Assembly: GCF_000744225.1 (NCBI RefSeq)
Contig: NZ_JQLN01000001.1
Span: forward strand, 496,001 to 560,000
Direction of reading: 5' to 3'
Origin: Kitasatospora mediocidica KCTC 9733
GTDB taxonomy: Bacteria > Actinomycetota > Actinomycetes > Streptomycetales > Streptomycetaceae
Length of the DNA: 64,000 nt
Shown: in pieces, positions 8,936 to 17,543 of the stretch
Layout of the letters: every line of letters begins with the position of its first letter
Position numbering within the stretch: position 1 is the stretch's first letter
Program-made: the position numbers and the translations under genes
The notes under the pieces: generated by a model
The model's input: the letters and a program-made list of their open reading frames with translations, nothing else
Databases searched by the model: none
What the model was told of the DNA's origin: nothing

Positions 8936-8957
8936 GCGCAACACTGTTGACAACACC
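8936..8957. promoter_or_regulatory. second copy of the TetR operator, upstream of the flavin oxidase
   Basis: Starting at 8936 the sequence matches the first operator base for base through GCGCAACACTGTTG. The second arm is degenerate (ACAACACC). It lies about 175 bases before the amine oxidase start. Confidence 0.65.
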
Positions 8958-9130
8958 GCTGCGCCAGCGGTTCACTCCCCTGCAACTCGGAAAACGCGAC
9001 GGGCGGCACGCCGTCGCACGAGCCTCTCCGTCCTGCCCCGCGCCGGGAAACCCCGGCAGCGCCGGGAGCACCCCACCGCTCCCGGCGCACCGCGCCGCAG
9101 GGAAGCCCTCACCACGAGACGAGGCACCAC

Positions 9131-10780
9131 ATGCACCGCGAACCCACCCGCTCCCCCGCCGGCGGACACCGGGCCGGCCTGCCCGAACCGCTGCGCGCCG
9201 TCCTGGCCACCTACGGCGAGGCCCGCCGACGCGCGATGCCCGTCGCCGAGGTCGCCGGCGAACGCGCCGAGCGGGCCGAGCGGGCCCTCAGCCGTCGCCA
9301 CCTGCTCGGCGCCGCAGGCGCCCTGGCCGCCGCGGCCACCGTGCCGGCCGGGCTGATCGCCCCGACCCGGGCCGCCGCCTCGACGCCCGCGGCCGCACCC
9401 CGGGTGGTGATCGTCGGCGCCGGACTGGCCGGGCTGCGCTGCGCCCACCAGCTGTGGAACCGGAACAAGCCGGTCGCCGCGACGGTCTACGAGGCCGACA
9501 CCAGCCATCTCGGCGGCCGCTGCTGGTCGCTGCGCGGCTTCTTCGCGGGCGGCCAGGTCAGCGAACACGGCGGCTCGTTCATCAGCTCCACCGACACCGC
9601 GGTGCTCAGCCTGGCAAACAGCCTGGGCCTGCAACGGGAGTACGCGGGCGGCGGCGCGCTCGACTCCGGCGCCTACACCTCCTGGATCAACGGCGCGCTG
9701 TACGGCGGCGCCCAGCAGCAGAGCGACTGGGCCGCCGAGGCCTACACCGCCTTCAACGCCTCCTACCAGGCCATCGGCACCCCCCGCTACAACAGCTTCA
9801 CCACCGAGGCCCACCGCCTCGACCAACTCTCCTGCCTGGACTACCTCGCCGAGATCGGCCTCCCGGCGACCTCCTCGCTCGGCCAGCTGATCCAGTCGAT
9901 CCAGCTCCAGTCCGGCGGCGAACCCGCGCAGTCCTCCGCGCTGAACATGATCAGCTTCCTCGGCGCCTCCACCACCTTCGACGGGGGCGGCGGCTTCGAC
10001 GAGAAGTACCACCTGACCGGCGGCAACGACCAGCTGGTCAGCGGGATGATCGGCCAACTCCCGGCCGGGGCCGTCCAGCAGGGCTACGAGCTGATCGCCG
10101 TCTGCCGCAACGGCGACGGCAGCTACACCTGCACCTTCAACCACGGCGGCAGCACGGTCTCGGTCCCCGCCGACCACCTGGTGCTGGCCCTGCCGTTCAG
10201 CACCCTGCGCAACGTCGACCTCTCGCGCGCCAACCTGTCCGCGCTCAAGACGACCGCGATCACCCAGCAGGGCATGGGCCAGAACGCCAAGCTGGTCACC
10301 CAGTTGACCAGAAAGACCTGGCCCGCGCTCGGCTACAACGGCATCACCAACACCGGACCGGCCGGCTACCAGACCGCCTGGGACGGCTCGGTCAATCTCG
10401 GGGCGAAGGGCGCCCCCGCGCTGCTGGTCAACTTCCCCGGCGGCAACGGCGCCCGCGACACGCTCACCGGCGCCGCGCACGGCCCGGCGCCGACCACCGA
10501 CGTCCACGGGTTCCTCAGCCAGATCGAGCTGATCTACCCCGGCACCACCGCGGCCTGGAACGGCAAGGCGTACGAGGACCACTGGTCGCTGGACCCGTGG
10601 CACCTGGGGGCGTACCACTACTACAAGACCGGCCAGTACACCTCGTTCGCCGGTTACGAGGCGGTCCAGGAGGGGCAGATCCACTTCGCCGGCGAACACA
10701 CCGACGTCGACAACGCCACGCTGAACGCGGCGCTGGCCTCCGGGGTCCGGGTGGCGGGCGAGATCACCGCGCAGATCTGA
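9131..10780 (+). CDS. Tat-exported flavin monoamine oxidase family protein
   Basis: 549 residues. A twin-arginine signal (SRRHLLGAAGALAAAATVPAG, about residues 57-77) is preceded by an unusually long charged N-terminus. The Rossmann dinucleotide motif VVIVGAGLAGL follows at about residue 95. The C-terminal FAD motif is HFAGEHTDVDNATLNAALASG. This is the amine oxidase/L-amino-acid oxidase superfamily, which oxidises primary amines to aldehydes with peroxide release. Export by Tat implies folding with FAD before secretion. The TetR operator copy upstream ties it to the peptide/amine import operon. Confidence 0.9.
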   Translation: MHREPTRSPAGGHRAGLPEPLRAVLATYGEARRRAMPVAEVAGERAERAERALSRRHLLGAAGALAAAATVPAGLIAPTRAAASTPAAAPRVVIVGAGLAGLRCAHQLWNRNKPVAATVYEADTSHLGGRCWSLRGFFAGGQVSEHGGSFISSTDTAVLSLANSLGLQREYAGGGALDSGAYTSWINGALYGGAQQQSDWAAEAYTAFNASYQAIGTPRYNSFTTEAHRLDQLSCLDYLAEIGLPATSSLGQLIQSIQLQSGGEPAQSSALNMISFLGASTTFDGGGGFDEKYHLTGGNDQLVSGMIGQLPAGAVQQGYELIAVCRNGDGSYTCTFNHGGSTVSVPADHLVLALPFSTLRNVDLSRANLSALKTTAITQQGMGQNAKLVTQLTRKTWPALGYNGITNTGPAGYQTAWDGSVNLGAKGAPALLVNFPGGNGARDTLTGAAHGPAPTTDVHGFLSQIELIYPGTTAAWNGKAYEDHWSLDPWHLGAYHYYKTGQYTSFAGYEAVQEGQIHFAGEHTDVDNATLNAALASGVRVAGEITAQI

Positions 10781-10796
10781 ACCGGTCACGCTGACA

Positions 10797-10831
10797 GGCG
10801 GTCGGGCCGATTCCATACACTTCCGACCGCC
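10797..10831 (+). terminator. hairpin after flavin amine oxidase gene
   Basis: GGCGGTCGG (10797-10805) pairs with CCGACCGCC (10823-10831) across a 17-base loop, starting 16 bases after the stop codon. Confidence 0.5.
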
Positions 10832-10911
10832 CCACCGGCGGCGATCCGTGAATGAATGCAGCAACGGACAGCAGCAGTCTCACGAACAGTCTCACGAAGG
10901 ACTAAGGGCAC

Positions 10912-12300
10912 ATGAGCACCGTCAACGGCGGCATCTCGTTCTGGTACGCGCAGACCGGCCTCCCGGCGCCGCGTGCGCCGCTGCCCGGTGACGCGAGCGC
11001 CGACGTGTGCATCGTCGGTGGCGGCTACACCGGCCTGTGGACGGCGTACTACCTCAAGAAGGCGCTGCCCTCGCTGCGGATCACCGTGCTGGAGCAGAAG
11101 TTCTGCGGCTACGGCGCCTCCGGGCGCAACGGCGGCTGGCTCTACAACGGCATCGCCGGCCGCGACAGCTACGCCCGCCGGCACGGCCACCGGGCCGCGA
11201 CGGCACTCCAGGAGGCGATGAACCACACGGTGGACGAGGTGGTCCAGGTCGCCGCCGCCGAGGGCATCGACGCCGACATCCACCGCGGCGGCGTCCTGGA
11301 GGTCGCCTACACCCCCGCCCAACTCGCCCGCCTGAAGGCCTTCCACGAGGCGGAGGTCGGCTTCGGCGAGAAGGACAGGCTGCTGCTGGACGCCGAGGAG
11401 TCGGCCGCCCGGATCCGGGTGGCCGGCACCCTGGGCGGCGCCTGGACCCCGCACGGCGCGCGGATCCACCCGGTCAAGCTGCTGGAGGGCCTGGCCCGGA
11501 CCGTCGAGCGCCTGGGCGTCGTCGTGCACGAGTCGACGACCGTGACGGAGATCGCGCCGCACCGCGCGGTCACGGCGCACGGCACCGTCAGCGCCACGTA
11601 CGTGCTGCGCTGCACGGAGGGATTCACCGCCTCGCTCAAGGGCCAGAAGCGGACCTGGCTGCCGATGAACTCCTCCATGATCGCCACCGAGCCGCTCCCC
11701 CAGCACGTCTGGGACAGCATCGGCTGGGAGGGCCGCGAGACCCTCGGCGACATGGCGCACGCCTACATGTACGCCCAGCGCACCGCCGACGACCGGATCG
11801 CGCTCGGCGGGCGCGGCATCCCCTACCGCTTCGGCTCGCGCACCGACAACGACGGCCGCACCCAGGACGCCACCATCGAGGCGCTGCGCGAGATCCTGGT
11901 CCGCTTCTTCCCCGCCACCGCCGGCGCGGCGATCGAACACGCCTGGTCGGGCGTCCTCGGCGTGCCGCGCGACTGGTGCGCCGCCGTGGAACTGAACCAC
12001 AGCACGGGCATCGGCTGGGCCGGCGGCTACGTCGGCAGCGGCGTCGCCACCGCGAACCTGGCCGCCCGCACCCTGCGCGACCTCGTCCAGCTCGACTCCG
12101 GCGAGGGCACGGCCACCGAACTCACCACCCTGCCCTGGGTCAGCCACCCCGTCCGCCGCTGGGAACCCGAACCCTTCCGCTGGCTCGGCGTCCACACCCT
12201 CTACGCCGTCTACCGCGGCGCGGACCGCCGCGAGCTGACCGGCCGCAGCGCGGGCACGGACTGGGCCGCCCGCCTCGCCGACCGCATCTCGGGCCGCTAG
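10912..12300 (+). CDS. DadA/PuuB-type FAD-dependent oxidoreductase
   Basis: 462 residues, cytosolic (no signal). The FAD-binding start DVCIVGGGYTGLWTAYYL at about residue 28 and the SGRNGG motif (ASGRNGGWLYNG) are typical of the DAO family, in particular gamma-glutamylputrescine oxidase-like members. The C-terminal GWAGGYVGSGVATANLAART block completes the FAD site. A probable substrate is an amino or polyamine derivative. AAGGG lies five bases before the ATG. The final TAG overlaps the stop of the convergent methyltransferase gene (CTAG). Confidence 0.88.
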   Translation: MSTVNGGISFWYAQTGLPAPRAPLPGDASADVCIVGGGYTGLWTAYYLKKALPSLRITVLEQKFCGYGASGRNGGWLYNGIAGRDSYARRHGHRAATALQEAMNHTVDEVVQVAAAEGIDADIHRGGVLEVAYTPAQLARLKAFHEAEVGFGEKDRLLLDAEESAARIRVAGTLGGAWTPHGARIHPVKLLEGLARTVERLGVVVHESTTVTEIAPHRAVTAHGTVSATYVLRCTEGFTASLKGQKRTWLPMNSSMIATEPLPQHVWDSIGWEGRETLGDMAHAYMYAQRTADDRIALGGRGIPYRFGSRTDNDGRTQDATIEALREILVRFFPATAGAAIEHAWSGVLGVPRDWCAAVELNHSTGIGWAGGYVGSGVATANLAARTLRDLVQLDSGEGTATELTTLPWVSHPVRRWEPEPFRWLGVHTLYAVYRGADRRELTGRSAGTDWAARLADRISGR

Positions 12301-13037
12301 GCCGACACGGCCTGGGCGCGGGCGACGGTGATGATCTCGCGGCTCGCGGCGGTGACGGGTCCGTGGTGCCAGTCGCCGTACCGCGCCTCGATGGCGAAGC
12401 CCGCGTCGGCGAGGAGGGCGTCGAGCGCCGCGACGTCGAGGAAGCGCAGGCGTTCGCGATCGACGCGCAGGACGGTGCCGTCGGGCTCGGCCAACGTCCC
12501 GTGGAAGGTGACCACGCCGTCGCGGACGGACTCGACCTCGTGCCAGACGCGCAGGGCACGGCCGAGGGCCTCGATGTCGGCCGCGTTCGAGGGGTTCCAC
12601 TGCTCCCAGGCCCGCGCCTGCGGATGACGGGTCTCGAACGCGAAGCGGCCGCCCGGGCGCAGCGCCGCGTGGATCGCCGCCAGTGAGGCGCGCAGCTCGT
12701 GGTCGGTGACGAGGAACTGGAAGGCGTGCCCGGTCATCGTCGCCAGCGCGAAGCCAGCGCCGGCCGGCGCGTCCGCCGCCCGGCCCTCGACCCACTCGAC
12801 GTCACCCCGGCGCCGGGCCCGGTCGAGCGCGGCGACGTCCGGGTCCAGCCCGACGAGCCGGCCGGCATGGCCGTGCTCACGCGCCCAGTGCAGCATGGCG
12901 CCCGTGCCGCAGCCGACGTCCAGGACCGACTCCGCGCGCGTCAGCAGGTCGTCATAGAAGCGGTCCCCGGCGTACCCGTCCGGGTCCCAGGGATTGAGCA
13001 CGTCGTACAGCGCGGCGGCGTCGGCATCGGAAATCAT
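12297..13037 (-). CDS. class I SAM-dependent methyltransferase
   Basis: About 246 residues. SAM-binding motif I is SVLDVGCGTGAML near residue 40, followed by LVGLDPDVAALDRAR (motif II acidic) and LRPGGRFAFETRHPQ. The start MISDADAAALYDVLNPW at 13037 fits the family beginning; the upstream in-frame ATG would extend into the tRNA terminator region. Small-molecule methyltransferase is the likely class, substrate unknown. The gene is convergent with the FAD oxidase with a 4-bp stop overlap, which leaves no room for a terminator between them. Confidence 0.88.
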   Translation of the reverse strand: MISDADAAALYDVLNPWDPDGYAGDRFYDDLLTRAESVLDVGCGTGAMLHWAREHGHAGRLVGLDPDVAALDRARRRGDVEWVEGRAADAPAGAGFALATMTGHAFQFLVTDHELRASLAAIHAALRPGGRFAFETRHPQARAWEQWNPSNAADIEALGRALRVWHEVESVRDGVVTFHGTLAEPDGTVLRVDRERLRFLDVAALDALLADAGFAIEARYGDWHHGPVTAASREIITVARAQAVSA

Positions 13038-13100
13038 GGCGACAGTGTCCGCTCGCCCCTTCCGGCGAACAACCGGTTTTCCCGCGGCGCTCCGAACGGC

Positions 13101-13134
13101 AGCAGGCCCGGTGCACGAATGCACCGGGCCTGCT
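13101..13134 (-). terminator. strong hairpin downstream of tRNA-fMet
   Basis: AGCAGGCCCGGTGC (13101-13114) pairs perfectly with GCACCGGGCCTGCT (13121-13134) around ACGAAT. It starts 13 bases past the tRNA 3' end. Confidence 0.8.
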
Positions 13135-13146
13135 GTTACTACTGAG

Positions 13147-13220
13147 TAGCGGGGACAGGATTTGAACCTGCGACCTCTGGGTTATGAGCCCAGCGAGCTA
13201 CCGAGCTGCTCCACCCCGCG
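13147..13220 (-). tRNA. initiator tRNA-fMet (CAT)
   Basis: A full cloverleaf reads on the minus strand: acceptor CGCGGGG, D arm, anticodon loop CTCATAA (anticodon at 13184-13186), T arm GCAGG-TTCAAAT-CCTGT. Initiator features are three G:C pairs closing the anticodon loop (GGG/CCC) and an unpaired 1-72 position (C opposite T). The 3' CCA is not encoded (ACT follows). No integrase or att-like repeat is seen beside it. Confidence 0.95.
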
Positions 13221-13251
13221 TCGGTGAACACGACTCTACGGCACCGGCTGC

Positions 13252-13779
13252 TCAGCGCGAAATCGATATCGCATGCCACTCGTCGTCGAGGATGCTGAAC
13301 ACCTCCGAGTCCCGCCAGCCGTCGCGGATCAGCAGGGCCTCGCGGTGGCGGCCCTCCCAGGTCATGCCGAGTTTGCCGAGTACTCGGGCGGAGGCGGGGT
13401 TGCGGGGGTCGCAGGTGGCGTGGATCCGGTGGAGGCCGAGATCGCCGAAACCACGGGCGAGCAGCTCGTGGCCGATCGCCGTCGCCACGCCCCGGCCCCA
13501 CAGCCGGGGGTGGACGAGGTAGCTGATCTCGCCCTGCCGGTGGGTCCGGTTGCGGATGTGCAACTCGCCGAAGCCGACCGCCTCGTCGCCGATGCGCGCC
13601 AGGTAGGCGAAGCGCTGCTGGGGTTCCTCGGACCACGCCTGGACGGCAGCCGCCACATGGGCGCGGGTCTCCGCCTCGGTGTTCGGCCCCCAGGGCTGGT
13701 AGCGGCAGACCTCGGGCAGGCGCGCCCAGGCGTGAACGGCTTGCCAGTCCGCGAGTTCGACCTTGCTCAGTGTCACCAC
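13252..13779 (-). CDS. GNAT acetyltransferase (RimJ/RimL type)
   Basis: About 175 residues. The acetyl-CoA loop reads RLWGRGVATAIGHELL and is followed by the family block LGLHRIHATCDPRNPASARVL and KLGMTWEGRHREALLIRDGW, diagnostic of the RimJ-like subfamily that acetylates N-terminal amines of proteins or small molecules. The start is taken at the GTG encoding VVTLSKVELADW; the in-frame upstream ATG would add an unlikely Arg-rich leader. It lies alone upstream of tRNA-fMet on the same strand. Confidence 0.88.
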   Translation of the reverse strand: MVTLSKVELADWQAVHAWARLPEVCRYQPWGPNTEAETRAHVAAAVQAWSEEPQQRFAYLARIGDEAVGFGELHIRNRTHRQGEISYLVHPRLWGRGVATAIGHELLARGFGDLGLHRIHATCDPRNPASARVLGKLGMTWEGRHREALLIRDGWRDSEVFSILDDEWHAISISR

Positions 13780-13970
13780 GGAGCGATCCTGCCCGCGCGG
13801 TCCGCGGCCCACACGCCGAGCGCGTGGGCCGCGGACCGGTTGCTAGTGCCGCGTCAGGCACTAGACGACTGATTCATCCGGGCCCCCATCTGATCGCCGG
13901 TTCACGAAATCGCACTGGCGTACCAGCCCGTGCTATTTTTGTGAGCAATCGTTCAACTACGGAGGCAGGG

Positions 13971-14582
13971 ATGGGGCGCAGACAGCTCTGGGACCAGGAC
14001 GAGGTGCTGGCCTCGGCCATGCGGCTCTTCCGCCACCGGGGGTACCTCGGCGCCTCACTGCGGGACATCGAGGAGGCCACCGGACTGCACCCGGGGAGCC
14101 TCTACCGGACCTTCCGGAACAAGGACGGCCTATTCCACGCCGCCCTGGACGCCTACAACGAGCGGGTGGTGCAGGGCCGGGTCCGGGTCCACCTGCTGGA
14201 GCCTGCGGACCCTCTGGCCGGCATCCGCTCGTTCTTCACCTCGGCGATCGAGACCGGCGCCGAGCCCGACCCGGGCTGCCTGCTCACCAACACCGCCGTC
14301 GAGTCCTTCACCCTCCCCGAGACCGCCGCCGGCGTGCACCACGGCCTGGCAGCGATCGAAGGCGGCTTCGCCGACGCGCTGACCCGCGCCCGGCACCGCG
14401 GCGACACACCGCCGGACCTCGACGTCGCGACCACGGCCGCCCATCTGCTCGCGCTCTACCAGGGCCTGCTGGTGCTCGTCCGGGCCGGCCTGCCCCGCAC
14501 CACATTGCACAGCGTCACCGACGGCGCGATGGCGTCGATCGGCTCCCTGAGGACCGTACGAAAGCAGGACGACCATGAGTGA
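13971..14582 (+). CDS. TetR family transcriptional regulator
   Basis: 203 residues. MGRRQLWDQDEVLASAMRLF opens the HTH domain (LRDIEEATGLHPGSLYRTF at about residues 27-45), and the C-terminal domain has TGAEPDPGCLLTNTAVE, as in the TetR_C_16/YxaF-like group. GGAGG lies five bases before the ATG. Upstream, TTGTGAGCAATCGTTCAA (about 13939-13956) is an imperfect inverted repeat that could be its operator. The stop overlaps the start of the SnoaL-like gene by eight bases, so the two are co-translated. Confidence 0.9.
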   Translation: MGRRQLWDQDEVLASAMRLFRHRGYLGASLRDIEEATGLHPGSLYRTFRNKDGLFHAALDAYNERVVQGRVRVHLLEPADPLAGIRSFFTSAIETGAEPDPGCLLTNTAVESFTLPETAAGVHHGLAAIEGGFADALTRARHRGDTPPDLDVATTAAHLLALYQGLLVLVRAGLPRTTLHSVTDGAMASIGSLRTVRKQDDHE

Positions 14583-14925
14583 CACCCAGCGGCTCTGGAA
14601 CGACTACGCCGCCTGCTGGTCGGCCGACCCCGCCGACCGGCTCGCCGCCCTCGGCGCGGTCGCGGTGGACGAGGTCGCCTACCGCGACCCCGGGACCGAG
14701 GTCGCCGGCCTGACCGAACTCGCCGCCTACATGGCCGGCTTCGCCGGAGCCTTCCCCGGCCACCGGTTCCGCATCGACGAGGTGCTGGAGCACCACGACC
14801 GCTCCCTCGCCCGCTGGACACAGCTCGGCGGGCAGGGCGAGACCGCGTCGACCGGCATCAGCACCGCCCGCCACCACGAGGACGGGCGCCTCGCCGACAT
14901 CACCGGCTTCTTCCTCCCCGCATAA
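14575..14925 (+). CDS. SnoaL-like / NTF2-fold protein (ester cyclase-like)
   Basis: 116 residues with the cone-shaped NTF2 fold pattern: N-terminal helix (RLWNDYAACWS), a YRDPGTEVAGLTELAAYM segment, FPGHRFRIDEVLEHHDRSLARW strands and a terminal DITGFFLPA strand. The NTF2/SnoaL_2 family includes cyclases and many proteins of unknown function. It overlaps the TetR gene by eight bases and is probably the target or effector partner of that regulator. No catalytic residue can be assigned. Confidence 0.8.
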   Translation: MSDTQRLWNDYAACWSADPADRLAALGAVAVDEVAYRDPGTEVAGLTELAAYMAGFAGAFPGHRFRIDEVLEHHDRSLARWTQLGGQGETASTGISTARHHEDGRLADITGFFLPA

Positions 14926-15047
14926 CCGACCGCAGGAGCCGGACACCGGTGGCCGCCGGCTCGTGGTCGGACGCGCGGGCCCTGGTGGTTCAGGTCGGCG
15001 AGCAGCGTCCGGCCCGGCCACTGTCGGGCAGTGTCCCGCCCGCCGCG

Positions 15048-15090
15048 AGGGTGTCCAGCTCGGCCGTCACAAGCCGAGCCCGGACACCCT
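15048..15090. terminator. long bidirectional hairpin
   Basis: AGGGTGTCC-A-GCTCGGC (15048-15064) pairs with GCCGAGC-CC-GGACACCCT (15073-15090), giving 16 pairs with a small internal bulge. It sits between the convergent SnoaL-like and phospholipase C genes. Confidence 0.75.
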
Positions 15091-15127
15091 CGTGCTGTCT
15101 CCGCAGCTATCCCTTGGAATCAATCAT

Positions 15128-17092
15128 CTAGTTGTGCCCATAGAGGCGGCCGGCGAAGCGGCGGGCGAAGCCGTCGCCGGTGTTGGCGGTGACGGTGTAG
15201 TCGTAGCGGCCCGCGCTGGTGGCGTGCAGGGTGGCGTTGGCGGAGCCTCCGGCTGCCACGGTCAGCTGGGTGGCGGTGCCGCCGGAGGCGAGGTAGGCGG
15301 TGTTCGGGTTGATGGTGAAGACGGCCGGGACGGTGCCGGCGTTGGTCACCGTGAGGGTGAGGGTCGCGCCGTCCAGCTGGTCGACGGCGTACGCCTCGGG
15401 GTGCGCCTTGCTGCTGTTGGACCAGGTCAGCACGTTGCCCTGGAAGCCGCGCAGGTAGCCGTCGGGGCCGTGCAGGTCGATGTCGTAGAGGCCGGCGCCG
15501 TAGGTCTTGGCGGAGAAGTAGTCGGAGATCGACCCGCCGGCCGCGCAGGTGTACGGCCACGCCGCGTACGTCCGGTCGTTGACGGTGTAGGCGGTGAACG
15601 CGGCGCCCAGGCCCGCGGAGACCGTCTTGAACCAGATCCGGCCGGTCGAGGTGTCGGTCCAGGAGGTGGTGTTGAAGACGTAGTCGACCGCCTGCGCCGG
15701 GCGGTCGCCGGGCTCCTGGGCCGGCAGCGCGCCGGCCGCGGGGACCTTCGGCGCGGGCAGCGACTTCTCGTTGTTCGCGGCGGTGACCAGGGCGGCCGTG
15801 TTCGGCAGGCCGGTGGGGAAGGCGACCGGGCTCACGCCGAAGTTGAAGGCGCTGGTGAGGTCACCGGCGACCTGGCGGCGCCAGGCCGAGATGTTGCCGC
15901 ACTCGACCCCGGTGACCAGCTCGGCGAACTGCAGCGGCGAGGTGTGGTCGAAGGTCTGCGAGCAGACCCGGCCGCCGGTGCTCCAGGGCGAGATGACGGT
16001 CATCGGGACACGCGGGCCCATGCCGATCGGCGCGCCGCTGATGAACTCGTCCGCCGTGCCGGAGGGCGCGGTGGGCGGCGGGACGTGGTCGAAGAAGCCG
16101 TCGTTCTCGTCGAAGTTGTAGAAGACGACGGTGGAGTCCCAGGTGGCCTGGTTACTCGCGATCGCCGCCAGCACGCCGCTGACGAAGTCGGCGCCGTCGG
16201 CCGGGCGGGAGGCCGGGTGCTCGCTCAGCGCGGTCGGGGCCACCACCCAGGAGACGGTGGGGAAGGTGCCGGCGGCGATGTCCGCGGCGATCGCCGACTT
16301 GACGGAGCCGACCCGGGCCATGCCGTTGGTGTAGAGCGGGGAGGAGACCGAGGCGCTCTTGAACTGGGTGAACCAGGCCAACGGGTTGTCGTCGAAGTTG
16401 TCGGCCTGCTGGTAAACGCGCCAGGAGACGCCGGCGTCCTGGAGCATCTCCGGGTAGGTGGCCCAGGAGTAGCCGTGCTCGCTGTTGTCGGTGACCGGGC
16501 CGCCGGCGGTGCCGTTGGGGTCGATCATGCCGGTCCACTGGTAGAGCCGGTTCGGGTTGGTCGGGCCCTGGACGGAGCAGAAGTACTGGTCGCAGATGGT
16601 GAACGCGTCGGCGAGGCCGTAGTGGAACGGGATGTCGGCGCGGTTGTAGTAGCCCATGGTGAACCCGGTCTTCTCCGGGATCCAGTTGTTGTACAGGCCG
16701 CCGTTCCACGCGCCGTGGGTGCCGGACCAGCCGTGGTCCAGGTCGCCGACCTGCTGGGCGTCGGTGGTGGCGGTGTTCAGGTGCCAGGGCTGCAGGATGG
16801 TGCCGCCGGTGGCGCTGCCCTTGGTGGACTGGTTCCACACGGTCGAGTTCTTGGGGAAGCGCAGCAGCGAGGTGTCGCTGAAGCCGCGCACGCCCTGGAG
16901 GGTGCCGTAGTAGTGGTCGAACGAGCGGTTCTCCTGCATCAGGATCACGACGTGCTTGACCGAGGAGAGCGCGCCGCTGCCGGTGCTCGCTGCCATCGCG
17001 CGACGGACCGAACCGGGCAGCACACCGAGCGCGCTGCCGGCGCCGAGGGCGGCGGCCGAGCCGAGCAGTGTACGGCGGGAGATCGGAGACAT
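15128..17092 (-). CDS. Tat-secreted phosphocholine-specific phospholipase C (phosphoesterase family)
   Basis: About 654 residues. The Tat signal is SRRTLLGSAAALGAGSAL, directly after MSPI. The catalytic-domain opening VKHVVILMQENRSFDHYYG is diagnostic of the phosphoesterase/PC-PLC family, which cleaves phospholipid headgroups outside the cell. Roughly residues 40-440 form the esterase domain, and the C-terminal third has two beta-rich DUF756-like modules. The start at 17092 follows AAAGG; the upstream in-frame ATG adds a sequence unlike a leader. A second secreted phospholipase (D-type) lies 2.5 kb away. No PHO box was recognised upstream. Confidence 0.9.
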   Translation of the reverse strand: MSPISRRTLLGSAAALGAGSALGVLPGSVRRAMAASTGSGALSSVKHVVILMQENRSFDHYYGTLQGVRGFSDTSLLRFPKNSTVWNQSTKGSATGGTILQPWHLNTATTDAQQVGDLDHGWSGTHGAWNGGLYNNWIPEKTGFTMGYYNRADIPFHYGLADAFTICDQYFCSVQGPTNPNRLYQWTGMIDPNGTAGGPVTDNSEHGYSWATYPEMLQDAGVSWRVYQQADNFDDNPLAWFTQFKSASVSSPLYTNGMARVGSVKSAIAADIAAGTFPTVSWVVAPTALSEHPASRPADGADFVSGVLAAIASNQATWDSTVVFYNFDENDGFFDHVPPPTAPSGTADEFISGAPIGMGPRVPMTVISPWSTGGRVCSQTFDHTSPLQFAELVTGVECGNISAWRRQVAGDLTSAFNFGVSPVAFPTGLPNTAALVTAANNEKSLPAPKVPAAGALPAQEPGDRPAQAVDYVFNTTSWTDTSTGRIWFKTVSAGLGAAFTAYTVNDRTYAAWPYTCAAGGSISDYFSAKTYGAGLYDIDLHGPDGYLRGFQGNVLTWSNSSKAHPEAYAVDQLDGATLTLTVTNAGTVPAVFTINPNTAYLASGGTATQLTVAAGGSANATLHATSAGRYDYTVTANTGDGFARRFAGRLYGHN

Positions 17093-17288
17093 GCAGGGAC
17101 CTTTCGTCAGGGACGCGCGGGGGCGGGAGACGCGCGGCACTCGTGGGTCACGACTACCGAGAAGGGTGCGGCAACCCCCAGCAACTTGTCTGGACAAGTT
17201 CGCTGTACGGCACATGACGCACAGACAACGAAACGGCGAGCGGCCGTATGCTGCTCGCTGTCCCCCTCACCCCCTCGGAGCCCCTGCC

Positions 17289-17540
17289 TTGCTCACCCTG
17301 GACCTGCACCCGATCTTCCGGAACAACCGCGACATCGAACTCGCCCTGCGGGAAGCGCTGTTCAAGGCGCTGCGGACCGGCGAGCCGGTCGTCGAGATCA
17401 TTCCGGGCAAGGGGACCGGCCAGCTGAAGAAGCGGGTCCTCGCCTTCCTCGGGCAGCGCCACATCAGGAAGCTGTACGACCGAGTCGAGGCTGATCAGAG
17501 CAACACCGGCCGGATCCTGGTGCACCTCAAACAGCCGTAG
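17289..17540 (+). CDS. small Smr-domain protein
   Basis: About 83 residues. LTLDLHPIFRNNRDIELALR starts the Smr (MutS2 C-terminal-like) fold, with the conserved GKGTGQLKKRVLAFL and a terminal VHLKQP. Smr domains are DNA or RNA nicking/binding modules, and stand-alone short forms are common in actinobacteria. The start is a TTG at 17289 with CGGAG eight bases upstream. An in-frame ATG at 17214 would add 25 residues without homology-like character. The stop is three bases from that of the convergent hydrolase. Confidence 0.82.
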   Translation: MLTLDLHPIFRNNRDIELALREALFKALRTGEPVVEIIPGKGTGQLKKRVLAFLGQRHIRKLYDRVEADQSNTGRILVHLKQP

Positions 17541-17543
17541 GCG

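Noticed and set aside
13147..13220. tRNA-fMet as an integration site
   Set aside because: No integrase, recombinase or direct repeat of the tRNA 3' end is present nearby.
14963..17494. Open plus-strand frame of 843 codons across the phospholipase C gene
   Set aside because: It is antisense to a gene with clear Tat signal and family motifs; its translation is low-complexity Gly/Arg/Val and reflects the G/C-rich third positions of the true gene.
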